Made by a program: the position numbers and the translations under genes. Positions 46,747-55,759 of a stretch of DNA of 64,000 nucleotides are shown one piece after another. The stretch lies in NCBI RefSeq assembly GCF_902141855.1, contig NZ_CABFVH010000001.1:369757-433756 (forward strand), in the 5' to 3' direction. The stretch is from Methylobacterium dankookense (GTDB taxonomy: Bacteria; Pseudomonadota; Alphaproteobacteria; Rhizobiales; Beijerinckiaceae). The notes under the pieces were generated by a model that did no database searches, was not told where the DNA came from, and saw only the letters and a program-made list of their open reading frames with translations. The first letter of the stretch is position 1. Every line of letters starts with the position of its first letter.

Positions 46747-48294
46747 TCAGGCGGCCGGAGGCTCGCCCGCGGGCTCGGGCTGGTACTCGCCGGCCACGAG
46801 GTGCCGGCGCAGGAGCTTGCCGACCGGCGATTTCGGGATGTCGGCGACGAAGACGTAGGCGCGGGGCAGCTTGTGGCTCGGCAGGCCGGCCGCGCGGCAA
46901 TGCGCGTCGAGGGCGGCCCCGTCGGTGCCGTCCCGGCGCTTGACGAAGGCGGTCACGAGCTTGCCCCAGCGCTCGTCGGGCAGGCCGACCACGGCGACCT
47001 CCGAGACGCTCGGATGGAGGGAGAGGCAGCTCTCGATCTCCACCGGCGAGACGTTCTCGCCCCCGGTGATGATCATGTCGTCCACGCGGCCGGTGACGAA
47101 GATGTCGCCGTCCGGGTCGGCGAAGCCCGTGTCGCCGGTGAAGTACCAGCCGCCGCGGAAGGCCTTGGCGTCGGCCTCGGGTCGGCGCCAGTATTCTTCG
47201 AAGGCCTCGTCGCCGCGCGCGATCACGGCGATCTCGCCCTCCTCGCCGGGGGCGGCGACGGCCTCGGGGTCCGAGGCGCCGAGCGGCACCACGCGCACCA
47301 TCGTGTTGAGCCCGGCCCGGCCGGCCGAGCCCGGCTTCGTGGCGGCGTCCTGGTTGATCGTGAAGGTGTAGACCTCCGACGAGCCGTAATGGTTGACGAA
47401 GAGGTCGGGGCGGAACGCCTCGGTGAGCTTGGCGAGCAGGCCGTCGGTCATCGGCGCGCCGGCGAAGCCGAGCTTGCGCACCGAGGCGGTGTCCGTGCCC
47501 GCGAAGTCCGGATGGTGCACGAGGTCGTGGTAGAGCGTCGGCACGAGGTAGAGGTTCGTCACCCGCTCGGCGGCGATCAGGCGCAGCGCGCCGGCCACGT
47601 CGAAGCGCGGCAGGCAGACGAAGGCGCCGCCGATCAGCGACATGGCCAGCAGCGAGCGCACCCCCATCGTGTGGTAGAGCGGCATGACGCCGAGCGTCCG
47701 CTCGCCGCGCGCGTAGAGGTTCTGCGCCACATGGGCGAGGGCGGCGGCGCGCTCGGCGCGGTGGCGGCGGGGCACCCCCTTGGGCTTGGCCGTGGTGCCC
47801 GAGGTGTAGAGCATCAGCGAGGTCGCCTCCGCACCGACGCGGGGCTTGGCGGGAGCTGCCCCCGGCTGCGCGAGATCCGCGAAGGCGATCGTGCCGGATC
47901 CGGTGGTGTGGCCGACCGCGATCCGCGGCAGCGCCCGGGCGGCGGCGCTTGCCCGCACCGCGGCGGCCGAGACCTCCTCGTAGGCGAGCGCCTTCGCATC
48001 GGAATTCCCGATCGCGAAATCGATCTCTTCGGGCTTGGCGCGCCAGTTGATCGGCGTCAGCACGATGCCGGCGAACTGGCAGGCCCAGTGCAGCGTCGCC
48101 GCCTCCAGCCGGTTCTGCAGCACCGTGACGAGGTGGTCGCCGGGCTCCAGCCCAAGCCGGTCGAGCCCTGCCACTGTCGCGGAGATCAGCGCGTACCAGT
48201 CGGCGTAGGTCAGCCGGGTCTCGCCGTCCACGATGGCGAGCGCCTGCGGATCGCGGGAGACGCTCGCGAGGAAGCTGGTGCCGAGGTCAAGCAT
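46747..48294 (-). CDS. hmfD: 2-furoyl-CoA synthetase-like acyl-CoA ligase
   Basis: A 515-residue AMP-forming ligase. Motifs are MLYTSGTTAKPKGVPRRH (P-loop), NHYGSSEVYTF, GWYFTGDTGFADPDGDIFVT and the C-terminal PKSPVGKLLRR lysine. The sequence from PLYHTMGVRSLLAMSL on resembles furoyl-CoA/benzoate-CoA-type ligases. It would activate 2-furoate with CoA, giving the substrate of the hydroxylase encoded upstream. It overlaps hmfC by eight bases, so the two are translated together. Confidence 0.85.
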   Translation of the reverse strand: MLDLGTSFLASVSRDPQALAIVDGETRLTYADWYALISATVAGLDRLGLEPGDHLVTVLQNRLEAATLHWACQFAGIVLTPINWRAKPEEIDFAIGNSDAKALAYEEVSAAAVRASAAARALPRIAVGHTTGSGTIAFADLAQPGAAPAKPRVGAEATSLMLYTSGTTAKPKGVPRRHRAERAAALAHVAQNLYARGERTLGVMPLYHTMGVRSLLAMSLIGGAFVCLPRFDVAGALRLIAAERVTNLYLVPTLYHDLVHHPDFAGTDTASVRKLGFAGAPMTDGLLAKLTEAFRPDLFVNHYGSSEVYTFTINQDAATKPGSAGRAGLNTMVRVVPLGASDPEAVAAPGEEGEIAVIARGDEAFEEYWRRPEADAKAFRGGWYFTGDTGFADPDGDIFVTGRVDDMIITGGENVSPVEIESCLSLHPSVSEVAVVGLPDERWGKLVTAFVKRRDGTDGAALDAHCRAAGLPSHKLPRAYVFVADIPKSPVGKLLRRHLVAGEYQPEPAGEPPAA

Positions 48295-48823
48295 GGGCCG
48301 TCTCCGCCGTCTTCGTCCCTTGGATCGTCTCGCCGCGCAGGATCGCCGCGGCTTCGAGCGCCGCCTCGACGATCGGGGCGTATCCGGTGCAGCGGCAGAG
48401 ATGGCCGCCGATCACTTCGGTGAGTTCCGCGCGGCCCGCACCGGGCCTGAGGCGCAGATAGGCGTCGAGGGACATCAGGATCCCGGCGGTACAGAAGCCG
48501 CATTGCAGGGCATGGTGGCGCCGGAAGGCGGCCTGCAGCACGCCGAGCCGGCCGGGCTCGGGCGCCAGCCCCTCCACCGTGCGCAGGTCGCAGCCCTCGA
48601 TGCCGACAGCGAGGGTCAGGCAGGCGCGGGCCGGCACGCCGTCGATGGAGATGGTGCAGGCGCCGCAGACGCCGTGCTCGCAGCCGACATGCGTCCCGGT
48701 GAGCCCGAGCCCGTGGCGCAGCGCGTCGGTCAGGAGCGTGCGCGGCTCGACCTCGAATTCGGCGGGTGCGCCGTTCAGGGTGAAGCGCACGCGATGGCGC
48801 GCGCCGGCCTCTAGCTGCGGCAT
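48287..48823 (-). CDS. hmfC: 2-furoyl-CoA dehydrogenase-like 2Fe-2S subunit
   Basis: A 178-residue iron-sulphur subunit of a xanthine-oxidase-family hydroxylase. The plant-type cluster is bound by CEHGVCGACTISIDG and the next Cys (about residues 48-70), and the second cluster by QCGFCTAGI and HLCRCTGY (about 108-148). It relays electrons from the molybdenum centre to FAD. It overlaps both neighbours (13 bases with hmfB, eight with hmfD). Confidence 0.88.
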   Translation of the reverse strand: MPQLEAGARHRVRFTLNGAPAEFEVEPRTLLTDALRHGLGLTGTHVGCEHGVCGACTISIDGVPARACLTLAVGIEGCDLRTVEGLAPEPGRLGVLQAAFRRHHALQCGFCTAGILMSLDAYLRLRPGAGRAELTEVIGGHLCRCTGYAPIVEAALEAAAILRGETIQGTKTAETAHA

Positions 48824-49650
48824 CGGATGCTGTCCTGTCGCGCCTGCTCCAGCACCCGGCGGCCGAGCTGGCGCACGAGGTCGCGGCGGTAGCGGGCGGT
48901 GGCGTGGAGGTCCTCACCCGCGCCGAGTTCCCAGGCGAAGGCGTTGAGGGCGTCGTCGAGGGCGGAGCCGTCGAGGAGGGGGAAGTCTCGCGCCGTCGGC
49001 CGGTCGGCGACGCCGCCGACCGCGAGGCGCATGCGCCGGGCATCCACCACGGCCGCGCAGGCGACGATGGCGAAGTCGCCGTGGCGGCGCCCGACCTCGG
49101 CGAAGGCATAGCCCGTCCCCGCCGCGCGGGTCGGGTAGGCGATCGCCTCGATGAGCTCGTCGTCGGCGCGGTCGGTGACCATCATGCCGGTGAAGAAGTC
49201 CTCGGCGCGCACGCTGCGGCGGCGCTTGCGCGAGCGCAGCCGGACCTCGCCCTCGAGCGCCACGAGGCAGAGTGGGATCTCGGCGCTCGGATCGGCATGG
49301 GCGACCGACCCGCACAGGGTGCCCCGCGCCCGCGTCTGGACGTGTCCGACCCAGGGGAGCGCCGCGGCAAGCAGCGGCAGGTCGTCGGCGAGGCCCGGCC
49401 GGTCGAGCAGGATCGCTTGGCGCACGCCGGCCGGGATCACGAGGGCGCCGCGCGCCGGGCCCGGCTCGCGCAGGGCCTCGATCCGCATCACGTCGATGAG
49501 CATCGCGGGCTTCGTCAGCCGCATGTTCAGCATCGGCAGGAGCGACTGGCCGCCCGCGACGATCCGGGCCTCGCCGCCGTGCCGGCCGAGGGCGTCGAGC
49601 GCCTCGTCGAGGCTTGCAGCGCGGAGGTAGCCGAAGGGTGCGGGCTTCAT
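48811..49650 (-). CDS. hmfB: 2-furoyl-CoA dehydrogenase-like FAD subunit
   Basis: A 279-residue FAD-binding subunit of the CO dehydrogenase medium-chain type. FAD contacts are in IVAGGQSLLPMLNMRL (about 32-48) and TLCGSVAHADPSAEIPL (about 110-128), with a C-terminal CO_deh_flav_C domain (ACAAVVDARRMRLAVGGVAD). It starts within the stop of the large-subunit gene (ATGA overlap). Confidence 0.88.
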   Translation of the reverse strand: MKPAPFGYLRAASLDEALDALGRHGGEARIVAGGQSLLPMLNMRLTKPAMLIDVMRIEALREPGPARGALVIPAGVRQAILLDRPGLADDLPLLAAALPWVGHVQTRARGTLCGSVAHADPSAEIPLCLVALEGEVRLRSRKRRRSVRAEDFFTGMMVTDRADDELIEAIAYPTRAAGTGYAFAEVGRRHGDFAIVACAAVVDARRMRLAVGGVADRPTARDFPLLDGSALDDALNAFAWELGAGEDLHATARYRRDLVRQLGRRVLEQARQDSIRCRS

Positions 49651-52613
49651 GCGGAGATCCCCAGCCGTGCGAGGAGGCGGCGCAGCCAGCCCGGGCCGCT
49701 CGCGGGGCCGCCCGCCCGCCGCGCGAGGGCCGAGAAGAAGCCGCCGATGATCACGCGGGCGGCGCCGTCGAGGAGGCGCCCGCCCACCGCGGCGACCTTG
49801 CCGCCGACCGCGGCCTCGTAGCGGTAGACGATGCGGGTGCCGCCGGACCCGTCCGGCTCCAGGGTGATGCGGCCGGTGCCGCCGCCATTGCCGAGGGCGC
49901 CGGTCACCGTGCCGGCAAGCGTCGCTGCGCGCGGCGCGTCGAGGTCGGAGAGGCGGATATCGGCTTTGTAGCGGCCCTTCACCGGACCGACGCCGAGGGT
50001 CACGTCTGCGGCGAAATGGGTCTCCGAGATCCTGCGCACGCCGTGCGCGCCCGGGATGACCGAGGCGAGGACGTCCGGATCGAGCAGCATCGACCAGACG
50101 GTCTCAGGCGGGGCGGCGACCGCGGCCGAGCCCTCGCCGCGCAGGGTGCGGTCGCCCGGCTTGGCCGCCGGCTGGGCCTGGGCGGCGAGGCCGGCGGGCG
50201 GCGCCGGCTCGTCGCGGCCGGCGGCGAGGCCCGCGAGCTTGGCCGGGCTCAGCGGCAGGTCGATCGCGTCGAGGCCGAGCGCGTCCGCCACCGCATTGGC
50301 GAGGCAGACCGGCGTCGACATGCAATTGCCCTCGCCGACGCCCTTGGCGCCAAGCGGCGTGAAGGGCGAGGGACTCTCCACGTGCAGGACCGTGAGGTCC
50401 GGCATCTCCGTGGCGGTGGGGAGCAGGTAGTCGGCGAGCGTGCCGGAAAGGAAGGCGCCGTCCTCGCCGTAGGCCAGCTCCTCGTAGATGGCCGCGCCGA
50501 GCGCCTGCGCGAAGCCGCCGCGCACCTGCCCCTCGACCATGCCGGGATGCAGGATGCGCCCGCAATCGTGCATGGTCACGTAGCGGTCGATTCCGATCTT
50601 GCCGGTGACCGGGTCGACCTCGACCCCGCAGAAATCGAAGATGAAGCCGTGGCAGAGCGAGGAATTCACTCCATCCGCTTCGTCCGGCGGCGTGAGCTGC
50701 GGCGGCGTCCAGAAGGCGGTCTCGCGGATCGGCGTCCCGTCCAGGTCCGGCAGCAGGCCCGGCGACCAGTGGGCGGTCGCGGCGACGCGCGCGAAGGGCA
50801 GGAAGGCGTCCGGGTTCGCGCGGGCGCTGATGCGGCCCCCAGCGAAGACGAGGTCGTCCGCGCGCACGTTGAGCTGGGCCGCAGCAACAGCCGCGAGCTT
50901 GTCCCGTAACCGTGTCGCCGCCTGATGCGCCACGCCCGCCACCGCGGCGGCGAAGCGGCTGGAATAGTTGCCCGAGGCGATCGACCAGGCATCCTTGGCG
51001 GTGTCGAGGTCGGCCGTGACCCGGACCTGGTCGAGGGCGATGCCGAACACGTCCGCCACCACCTGCGCCAGCACGGTGCGGTGGCCCTGGCCCTGCGGCA
51101 CGGAAGCGACCTGCACGGTCACCGAGCCGACGGGATCGAGGGTGATGGTTGCGGTGGCCTGCGCCCCGTTCTTCGGGCCGGCCTTGGCCCGCTCGGCGGC
51201 GGTGAGGACGGTGGTGATGTAGCCCATGTTCGAGACGCTGGGCTCGACCGCGGCGGTGTAGCCGATCCCGTAGAGCCGGCCCGCGGCGCGGGCCTCCGCG
51301 CGGCGGCGGACGAGGTCGGCGAGCCCGCCGTCGCGAGCGGCGACGTCGAGGGCGTGCTGGTAATTGCCGGAATCATAGAGCGCGCCGGTCGCCGTGCGGT
51401 AGGGGAAGGCGTCGGCCGGGATCAGGTTTCGGCGGATCACCTCGAACGGGTCGAGGCCGAGCGTCACGGCGATGCGCTGCATCAGCCGCTCCAGGGGATA
51501 GTAGACCTGCGGGCCGCCGAAGCCGCGCACCAGCCCCGTCGGGGTCTTGTTGGTCAGCACGACGCGGTTGCGCATCCGCACGTTCCGGATCGCGTAGGCG
51601 CCGGTCATGTTGCCGTGCATCCGGTAGAGCGTGGCGGGCTCGGGCGCGCGGAGATACGCCCCGCAATCCTCGATCTGATCCCAGTCGAGGGCTTCGACCC
51701 GGCCGTCGTCGTCGAAGGCGGCGGTCAGCGTGGTGACGCGGTTGGTGGCCGAGACCGAGGCCGCGAGGTGCTCCAGTCGGTCCTCGACCCACTTCACCGG
51801 GCGCCCGACCATGCGGGACGCAGCCGCGATCAGGACGGCGTAGGGCGCGACGCCCTGCTTCACGCCGAAGCTGCCGCCGGAATCGGGGGGCGTGCGGAGC
51901 CGCAGGCGGTTGCCTGGCACCTTCAGGGCCCGCGCGACCACGGCGTGGATGCTGAACGGCCCCTGGAAGTTGGCGAGCACGTCGTAGCTGTCGTCGGTAG
52001 GGTCGTACTCGGCGACGACGCCGTAGGTCTCCATCGGCGAGCCGGTGTTGCGCGGGTAGCGGACCGTCACCGACAGGGTGTGCCGCGCGCCCGCGAAGGC
52101 CGCCTCGGGATCGCCGTAGCGGAAGCTTCGGTCGCTGACCTGGTTCGCGCCGACGCCGTCGTGGAGCACGGGCGCATCGCTCGCGAGGGCGGCCAGCGGA
52201 TCGACCACGGCGGGGCGCTGGCGGTAATCGACCTCGATCAGGTCGCAGCCATCCTCGGCGATGTAGCGGTCCGTGCCGAGGACGATGGCGACCGGCTCTC
52301 CGACATAGCGCACCCGATCGACCGCGATGGCGCGCGCATCCACCGCCGCACGCACGGCCGGGACGAGGCCCGCGGTGATGTCGAGGAGGTCGCGCCCGGT
52401 GAGGACGGCCGCAACGCCCGGCAGCGCCAGGGCCGCGGCGGCATCGATGCCGAGGATGTCCGCATGGGCGTGGGGCGAGCGCAGGATCGCCGCGTGCAGC
52501 GTTCCGGGCTTGGTGCCGAGATCGTCGATGTAGCGCCCGCGTCCGGACAGCAGGGCCGCGTCCTCGACGCGCTCCACCGACTGCCCGACGAACGGGATGT
52601 GCTCGATGCCCAA
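49647..52613 (-). CDS. hmfA: 2-furoyl-CoA dehydrogenase-like molybdenum subunit fused to CoxG domain
   Basis: A 988-residue large subunit. Residues 1-~790 are the aldehyde oxidase/xanthine dehydrogenase molybdopterin domain, with RGRYIDDL near the start, PPDSGGSFGVKQGVAPYA, and the active-site Glu in GAKGVGEGNCMS near residue 757. Residues ~820-965 are an SRPBCC/CoxG domain (VAAPPETVWSMLLDPDVLAS), ending in a short basic tail. It would 5-hydroxylate furoyl-CoA. CoxG proteins normally occur separately and aid assembly or membrane anchoring, so the fusion is notable. Confidence 0.87.
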   Translation of the reverse strand: MGIEHIPFVGQSVERVEDAALLSGRGRYIDDLGTKPGTLHAAILRSPHAHADILGIDAAAALALPGVAAVLTGRDLLDITAGLVPAVRAAVDARAIAVDRVRYVGEPVAIVLGTDRYIAEDGCDLIEVDYRQRPAVVDPLAALASDAPVLHDGVGANQVSDRSFRYGDPEAAFAGARHTLSVTVRYPRNTGSPMETYGVVAEYDPTDDSYDVLANFQGPFSIHAVVARALKVPGNRLRLRTPPDSGGSFGVKQGVAPYAVLIAAASRMVGRPVKWVEDRLEHLAASVSATNRVTTLTAAFDDDGRVEALDWDQIEDCGAYLRAPEPATLYRMHGNMTGAYAIRNVRMRNRVVLTNKTPTGLVRGFGGPQVYYPLERLMQRIAVTLGLDPFEVIRRNLIPADAFPYRTATGALYDSGNYQHALDVAARDGGLADLVRRRAEARAAGRLYGIGYTAAVEPSVSNMGYITTVLTAAERAKAGPKNGAQATATITLDPVGSVTVQVASVPQGQGHRTVLAQVVADVFGIALDQVRVTADLDTAKDAWSIASGNYSSRFAAAVAGVAHQAATRLRDKLAAVAAAQLNVRADDLVFAGGRISARANPDAFLPFARVAATAHWSPGLLPDLDGTPIRETAFWTPPQLTPPDEADGVNSSLCHGFIFDFCGVEVDPVTGKIGIDRYVTMHDCGRILHPGMVEGQVRGGFAQALGAAIYEELAYGEDGAFLSGTLADYLLPTATEMPDLTVLHVESPSPFTPLGAKGVGEGNCMSTPVCLANAVADALGLDAIDLPLSPAKLAGLAAGRDEPAPPAGLAAQAQPAAKPGDRTLRGEGSAAVAAPPETVWSMLLDPDVLASVIPGAHGVRRISETHFAADVTLGVGPVKGRYKADIRLSDLDAPRAATLAGTVTGALGNGGGTGRITLEPDGSGGTRIVYRYEAAVGGKVAAVGGRLLDGAARVIIGGFFSALARRAGGPASGPGWLRRLLARLGISA

Positions 52614-52675
52614 CGTTCGCTTCCTCGGCCGGGACTCTTGGCTGGCCCGATCCGGGGAGGATGCATTGCACCGCC

Positions 52676-52697
52676 CTCCGCGGAGGAGCCCGCGGAG
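52676..52697. promoter_or_regulatory. inverted repeat upstream of hmfA
   Basis: CTCCGCGG and CCGCGGAG arms with a six-base spacer lie in the 134-base gap between the AraC gene and hmfA. It could be an operator or the araC terminator. Confidence 0.3.
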
Positions 52698-52747
52698 TCT
52701 CGCGACTTACCGAAACGTCTCAAAAATCGCGGCGCCGGACGGTCCCC

Positions 52748-53599
52748 TCAGGGGAGCGGCACCTGCCCGCGCCGGGCGATGCTGCGGAAGACGCTCGGCG
52801 ACACGCCGACATGGTCACGGAAGAAGCGCGAGAAATGCGCGGGCGTGGAGAAGCCGAGGCCGAGGCCGAGATCGGCGAGGCCCTGGTCGGTCCGCACGAT
52901 GACCTCGACCGCCCGCTCCACCCGGATGGCGTTCTTGAAGACGTTGGGCGAGGCGCCGGTGGTCTGCTCGAACAGGCGGTAGAAATGGGCCCGCGACAGC
53001 CCGACCTCGCGCGCCAGGGCATCGACCCCGGTGCCGTCGGTCGGCTCGGCCCGGATCCGGGCGATCGCCCGCTGAACGCGCCAATCCCGGCTCCGGCTCG
53101 CCGCGCGCAGGGACGAGCCGGCCTCGCGCCAGGCCGTGAAGCGCTCGATCAGGGCGATCATCAGGCCGGGCAGCAGGGTCTCGCGGATGTGGCGCGAATC
53201 CGGCGCGTAGACCATCTCCGCCGCGAGGTCGCGGGCGAAGCGGCGGATCTGCGCCGTGATCAGGCCCACCGGCTGCTCGAAGAAGCCCGGCGCCGCGCTC
53301 GCCGACCAATTGTGCCGGAACGAGCCGAGCCAGGCCGGCTCGATGTAGAGCGCCAGGATCATCGCCTTGTCGCGCGCCGGATCGTGCAGATAGGCGTGCG
53401 TCTCCCAGGCATTGACCAGGACGGCCTGCTCGTCCGTGAGGCAGACGACGCGCTCGCCGACCAGGAACTGGGTGTCGTCGCCCTCGACCTTCAGCAGAAC
53501 ATGGCAATGATGATGCGCGTGCCGGACAAGACCACGGTCCATATCGAGCAGGGCAACCCTGCCGAAATCGCCATGGGCAATCTCGAGAGCTTCGGACAT
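52748..53599 (-). CDS. AraC family regulator of the furoate cluster
   Basis: A 283-residue regulator. An N-terminal cupin-like sensory domain (HAHHHCHVLLKVEGDDTQFL) precedes a C-terminal double HTH: VDALAREVGLSRAHFYRLFE and DLGLGLGFSTPAHFSRFFRD. It is immediately upstream of and co-directional with hmfABCDE, so it is the likely activator. Furoate clusters described elsewhere tend to carry LysR-type HmfR, so this may represent a different regulator. A CGTCC-rich 214-base gap separates it from the next gene. Confidence 0.9.
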   Translation of the reverse strand: MSEALEIAHGDFGRVALLDMDRGLVRHAHHHCHVLLKVEGDDTQFLVGERVVCLTDEQAVLVNAWETHAYLHDPARDKAMILALYIEPAWLGSFRHNWSASAAPGFFEQPVGLITAQIRRFARDLAAEMVYAPDSRHIRETLLPGLMIALIERFTAWREAGSSLRAASRSRDWRVQRAIARIRAEPTDGTGVDALAREVGLSRAHFYRLFEQTTGASPNVFKNAIRVERAVEVIVRTDQGLADLGLGLGFSTPAHFSRFFRDHVGVSPSVFRSIARRGQVPLP

Positions 53600-53813
53600 C
53601 CTTTCAGATTACCATAGCGGCCATGGAGCGCCAATCAGGCGCGCAGTGGATCGTGCCCGTGTTCGACCGCAGAATCGGGTGACGCCTCGCTCCGGGATGC
53701 CTGGGCTGGGAGCGGCCGATCGCGACGCGAACAATACGATGTCGGGCATTTCAAGTACCGGTTCCTCCGGCCCGAGCTGGCATAAGCCCACGGTCCGATT
53801 CCATGCCGGCCGG

Positions 53814-55091
53814 TCAGGTCACGTGCTTCAACGCCGCGCGCCTCGCCCGGATCGCCTCGCGGGCGTGATCGATCGCGGGGCCGATCAGCGAGGGCAGCCC
53901 GTCTCCGTGGGCCTGGTGCACCAGCGCCGTGCCGACGAGCCGGTGCAGCTCCCGGGACAGGGCGTCGAGCTCGGCTGCGTCCGCCGCATCGGCCCGGTCC
54001 GCGATCGCGACGAGGCCGGCGATCAGGCCACGGTCCCGGGCGGCGTGGCGCCGGCGCCAGGAGCTGACGGCGAGCGCCAGCCCCGAGCCGGCGAGGCTGA
54101 GCACGATGCCGCCGAGATAGAGGTAGTTCTGCGAGGTGTCGAAGAAGCTCTGGTCGCCGTTGTTGATGTAGGCCGCGACGCCCGGATGGACCGGGATGAG
54201 CGGCATCTTGTCGTCGAGGTCGGGCGCCTCGATCTGGCCGGCGAACGGCGTCGCCTCGGTCAGCATGCCCCGCGCCGTGAAGACCGAGCGGGCGACGGCC
54301 GCCGCCACGATGTCGAGCATGCCGCGCGCGGCGACCAGCCGGTAGGTCAGGGCGAGGCTGTTCACCGCCTCGGCCGGGACCGGCGGGCGGCCCCGGAAGG
54401 CCCCAACCGGCACCTCGATGGGTTCGAGACCCGGATAGCGCCGGTGGATCGCCTCGCCCTCGTCGAGGGCAAGAATCTTCGGGCTGCCGCCGCTCGCGCG
54501 CGCCACCGCCGCGACGGCATCGACAGCGCCGCCCGCACCGACCGGGCCGATCGCGAAGATCGCCGCCGCCCGGTGCTCCTGGAGGGCGGTCCGCAGTTCG
54601 GTGGGATCGAGGAAGAGGCGCTCCACCTTGGCGGCCGGCACGCCGACATAATCGAGCAGCGTGTCGAGGACGCGGGCATCGTCCGCCTGGAACGGGCCGG
54701 CCTGGATCGCCACGGCACGGCCCGCGAGCTGGCCGAGGGCCGTGACCGGGCTGTGCGGCGGCAGGACCACGGCGACCACGTCGCGGCGCAGGATCGCGAC
54801 GGTGAGCCCGTTCACCGGCGGCGGCAGGTCGCTGCGGATCACCGCGAGGTCGACGCGCCCGTCATCCAGCGCCCGCGCGCTCGCAGCGAGGTCGCCCTCC
54901 TCGACAGGGAGGAGGCGCACGCGAGGATGCAGCCGGGCATTCGCCGTCGCGAAGGTGGCGATCAGCCGCTGGATTGCGCTGCCGGGCGGGCCCGCGGCGA
55001 TGCGCAGGTCGGCATGGACGAGGCCGGCATAGAACGACGCGGCGGTCAGGCCCGCCAGGGCGAGGAGCGCCGCGGCCGCCCGCAGGATCAC
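53814..55091 (-). CDS. TAXI-family TRAP solute-binding protein
   Basis: A 425-residue protein with an N-terminal signal/anchor (LLALAGLTAASFYAGLV), the TAXI fold (LRIAAGPPGSAIQRLIATFA, then DLAVIRSDLP) and a C-terminal membrane helix near 345-365 followed by a charged cytosolic tail. No TRAP membrane genes are adjacent, so it is an orphan receptor, and the C-terminal membrane anchor is a recurring variant. The ligand is unknown. Confidence 0.85.
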   Translation of the reverse strand: MILRAAAALLALAGLTAASFYAGLVHADLRIAAGPPGSAIQRLIATFATANARLHPRVRLLPVEEGDLAASARALDDGRVDLAVIRSDLPPPVNGLTVAILRRDVVAVVLPPHSPVTALGQLAGRAVAIQAGPFQADDARVLDTLLDYVGVPAAKVERLFLDPTELRTALQEHRAAAIFAIGPVGAGGAVDAVAAVARASGGSPKILALDEGEAIHRRYPGLEPIEVPVGAFRGRPPVPAEAVNSLALTYRLVAARGMLDIVAAAVARSVFTARGMLTEATPFAGQIEAPDLDDKMPLIPVHPGVAAYINNGDQSFFDTSQNYLYLGGIVLSLAGSGLALAVSSWRRRHAARDRGLIAGLVAIADRADAADAAELDALSRELHRLVGTALVHQAHGDGLPSLIGPAIDHAREAIRARRAALKHVT

Positions 55092-55109
55092 GGCTTGCCG
55101 GATCCCGCC

Positions 55110-55358
55110 CTACCAGCGACGGTAGCCGCGCCGGTAGACCACGGTGCGCGGCCGGTAATGGCCGCCGCGGACCACGACACGCCGCGGGCCATAGACGCCG
55201 CGCCGGACGGCGACGCCGCCCCGCGGGCCGACGCAGCCGGCGCGGTAGACGCCGCCGGCGCAGACGACGGCCTCCGCAGGCGTCGGCAGGGACGGGGCGA
55301 GCCCGACGACCGTGCCGAGGAGGATGAGCGCTTGCCGCAACAGGGGAACGCATCGCAT
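55110..55358 (-). CDS. secreted Arg/Gly/Tyr-rich small protein
   Basis: An 82-residue protein with a clear signal peptide (about 1-30, ending PTPAEA) and a mature region rich in Arg, Gly, Val and Tyr (GVYGPRRVVVRGGHYRPRTV). It starts with the VCAGGVYRAGCVGPRGG block seen in related small secreted proteins of Rhizobiales. It has an AAGGAGATTCCGCC ribosome-binding site. Function unknown; the composition suggests binding to an acidic surface or polymer. Confidence 0.75.
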   Translation of the reverse strand: MRCVPLLRQALILLGTVVGLAPSLPTPAEAVVCAGGVYRAGCVGPRGGVAVRRGVYGPRRVVVRGGHYRPRTVVYRRGYRRW

Positions 55359-55426
55359 GGCGGAATCTCCTTGTCTCTCACGCCCCGACGGGCCGCGCCG
55401 CCGGGTCCGATCGCGGTTTCGCAGGG

Positions 55427-55726
55427 TCACGGATGGGCGAGCAGCCGGAGGCAGGTCCCGGCCCTCTCCGCGGCCGGACGGGCATCGAGCTCGGTGATCC
55501 GGCCGGCCTCGACGAGGGAGCGCGTCTCCGACACGACGGTGTCGCGCAGGGTCTCCAGGCTCTTCATGTTTCGAAGGGACGCGTCGTAGATCATCTTCGA
55601 ATCCGCTGGCAGGCCCGCCGCGCAATGCGTCGAAGCGCTGTTGGCCTGGGCGAGCTGCACAGCCGCCGCGGGTTGCACGGCCGTCGCCATCCCGATGGCC
55701 AGCAGGCCGAAACCGATCGATCCCAT
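55427..55726 (-). CDS. small exported hypothetical protein
   Basis: A 99-residue protein with a signal peptide (LLAIGMATAVQPAAAVQLAQ). The mature part has two Cys (HCAAGLPADSK and AGTCLRL) that could form a disulphide and a helical middle (SLRNMKSLETLRDTVVSET). An AGGAGGAAGCG ribosome-binding site precedes the ATG. No family is assigned. It lies 33 bases beyond the RND permease gene on the same strand. Confidence 0.75.
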   Translation of the reverse strand: MGSIGFGLLAIGMATAVQPAAAVQLAQANSASTHCAAGLPADSKMIYDASLRNMKSLETLRDTVVSETRSLVEAGRITELDARPAAERAGTCLRLLAHP

Positions 55727-55759
55727 CGCTTCCTCCTCTCGTCGAAGTTCAGGCCCGCT

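Noticed and set aside
32100..53600. The catabolic island as a recent mobile element
   Set aside because: Despite the accessory gene content, I see no integrase, transposase, flanking tRNA with attachment-site repeat or clear composition change; origin by transfer cannot be shown from this sequence.
53609..53791. 60-codon minus-strand frame between the AraC and TAXI genes
   Set aside because: The first third looks protein-like (MGLCQLGPEEPVLEMPDIV) but no ribosome-binding site precedes it and the rest is Arg-rich; a gene fragment is possible but I could not match it to a family.
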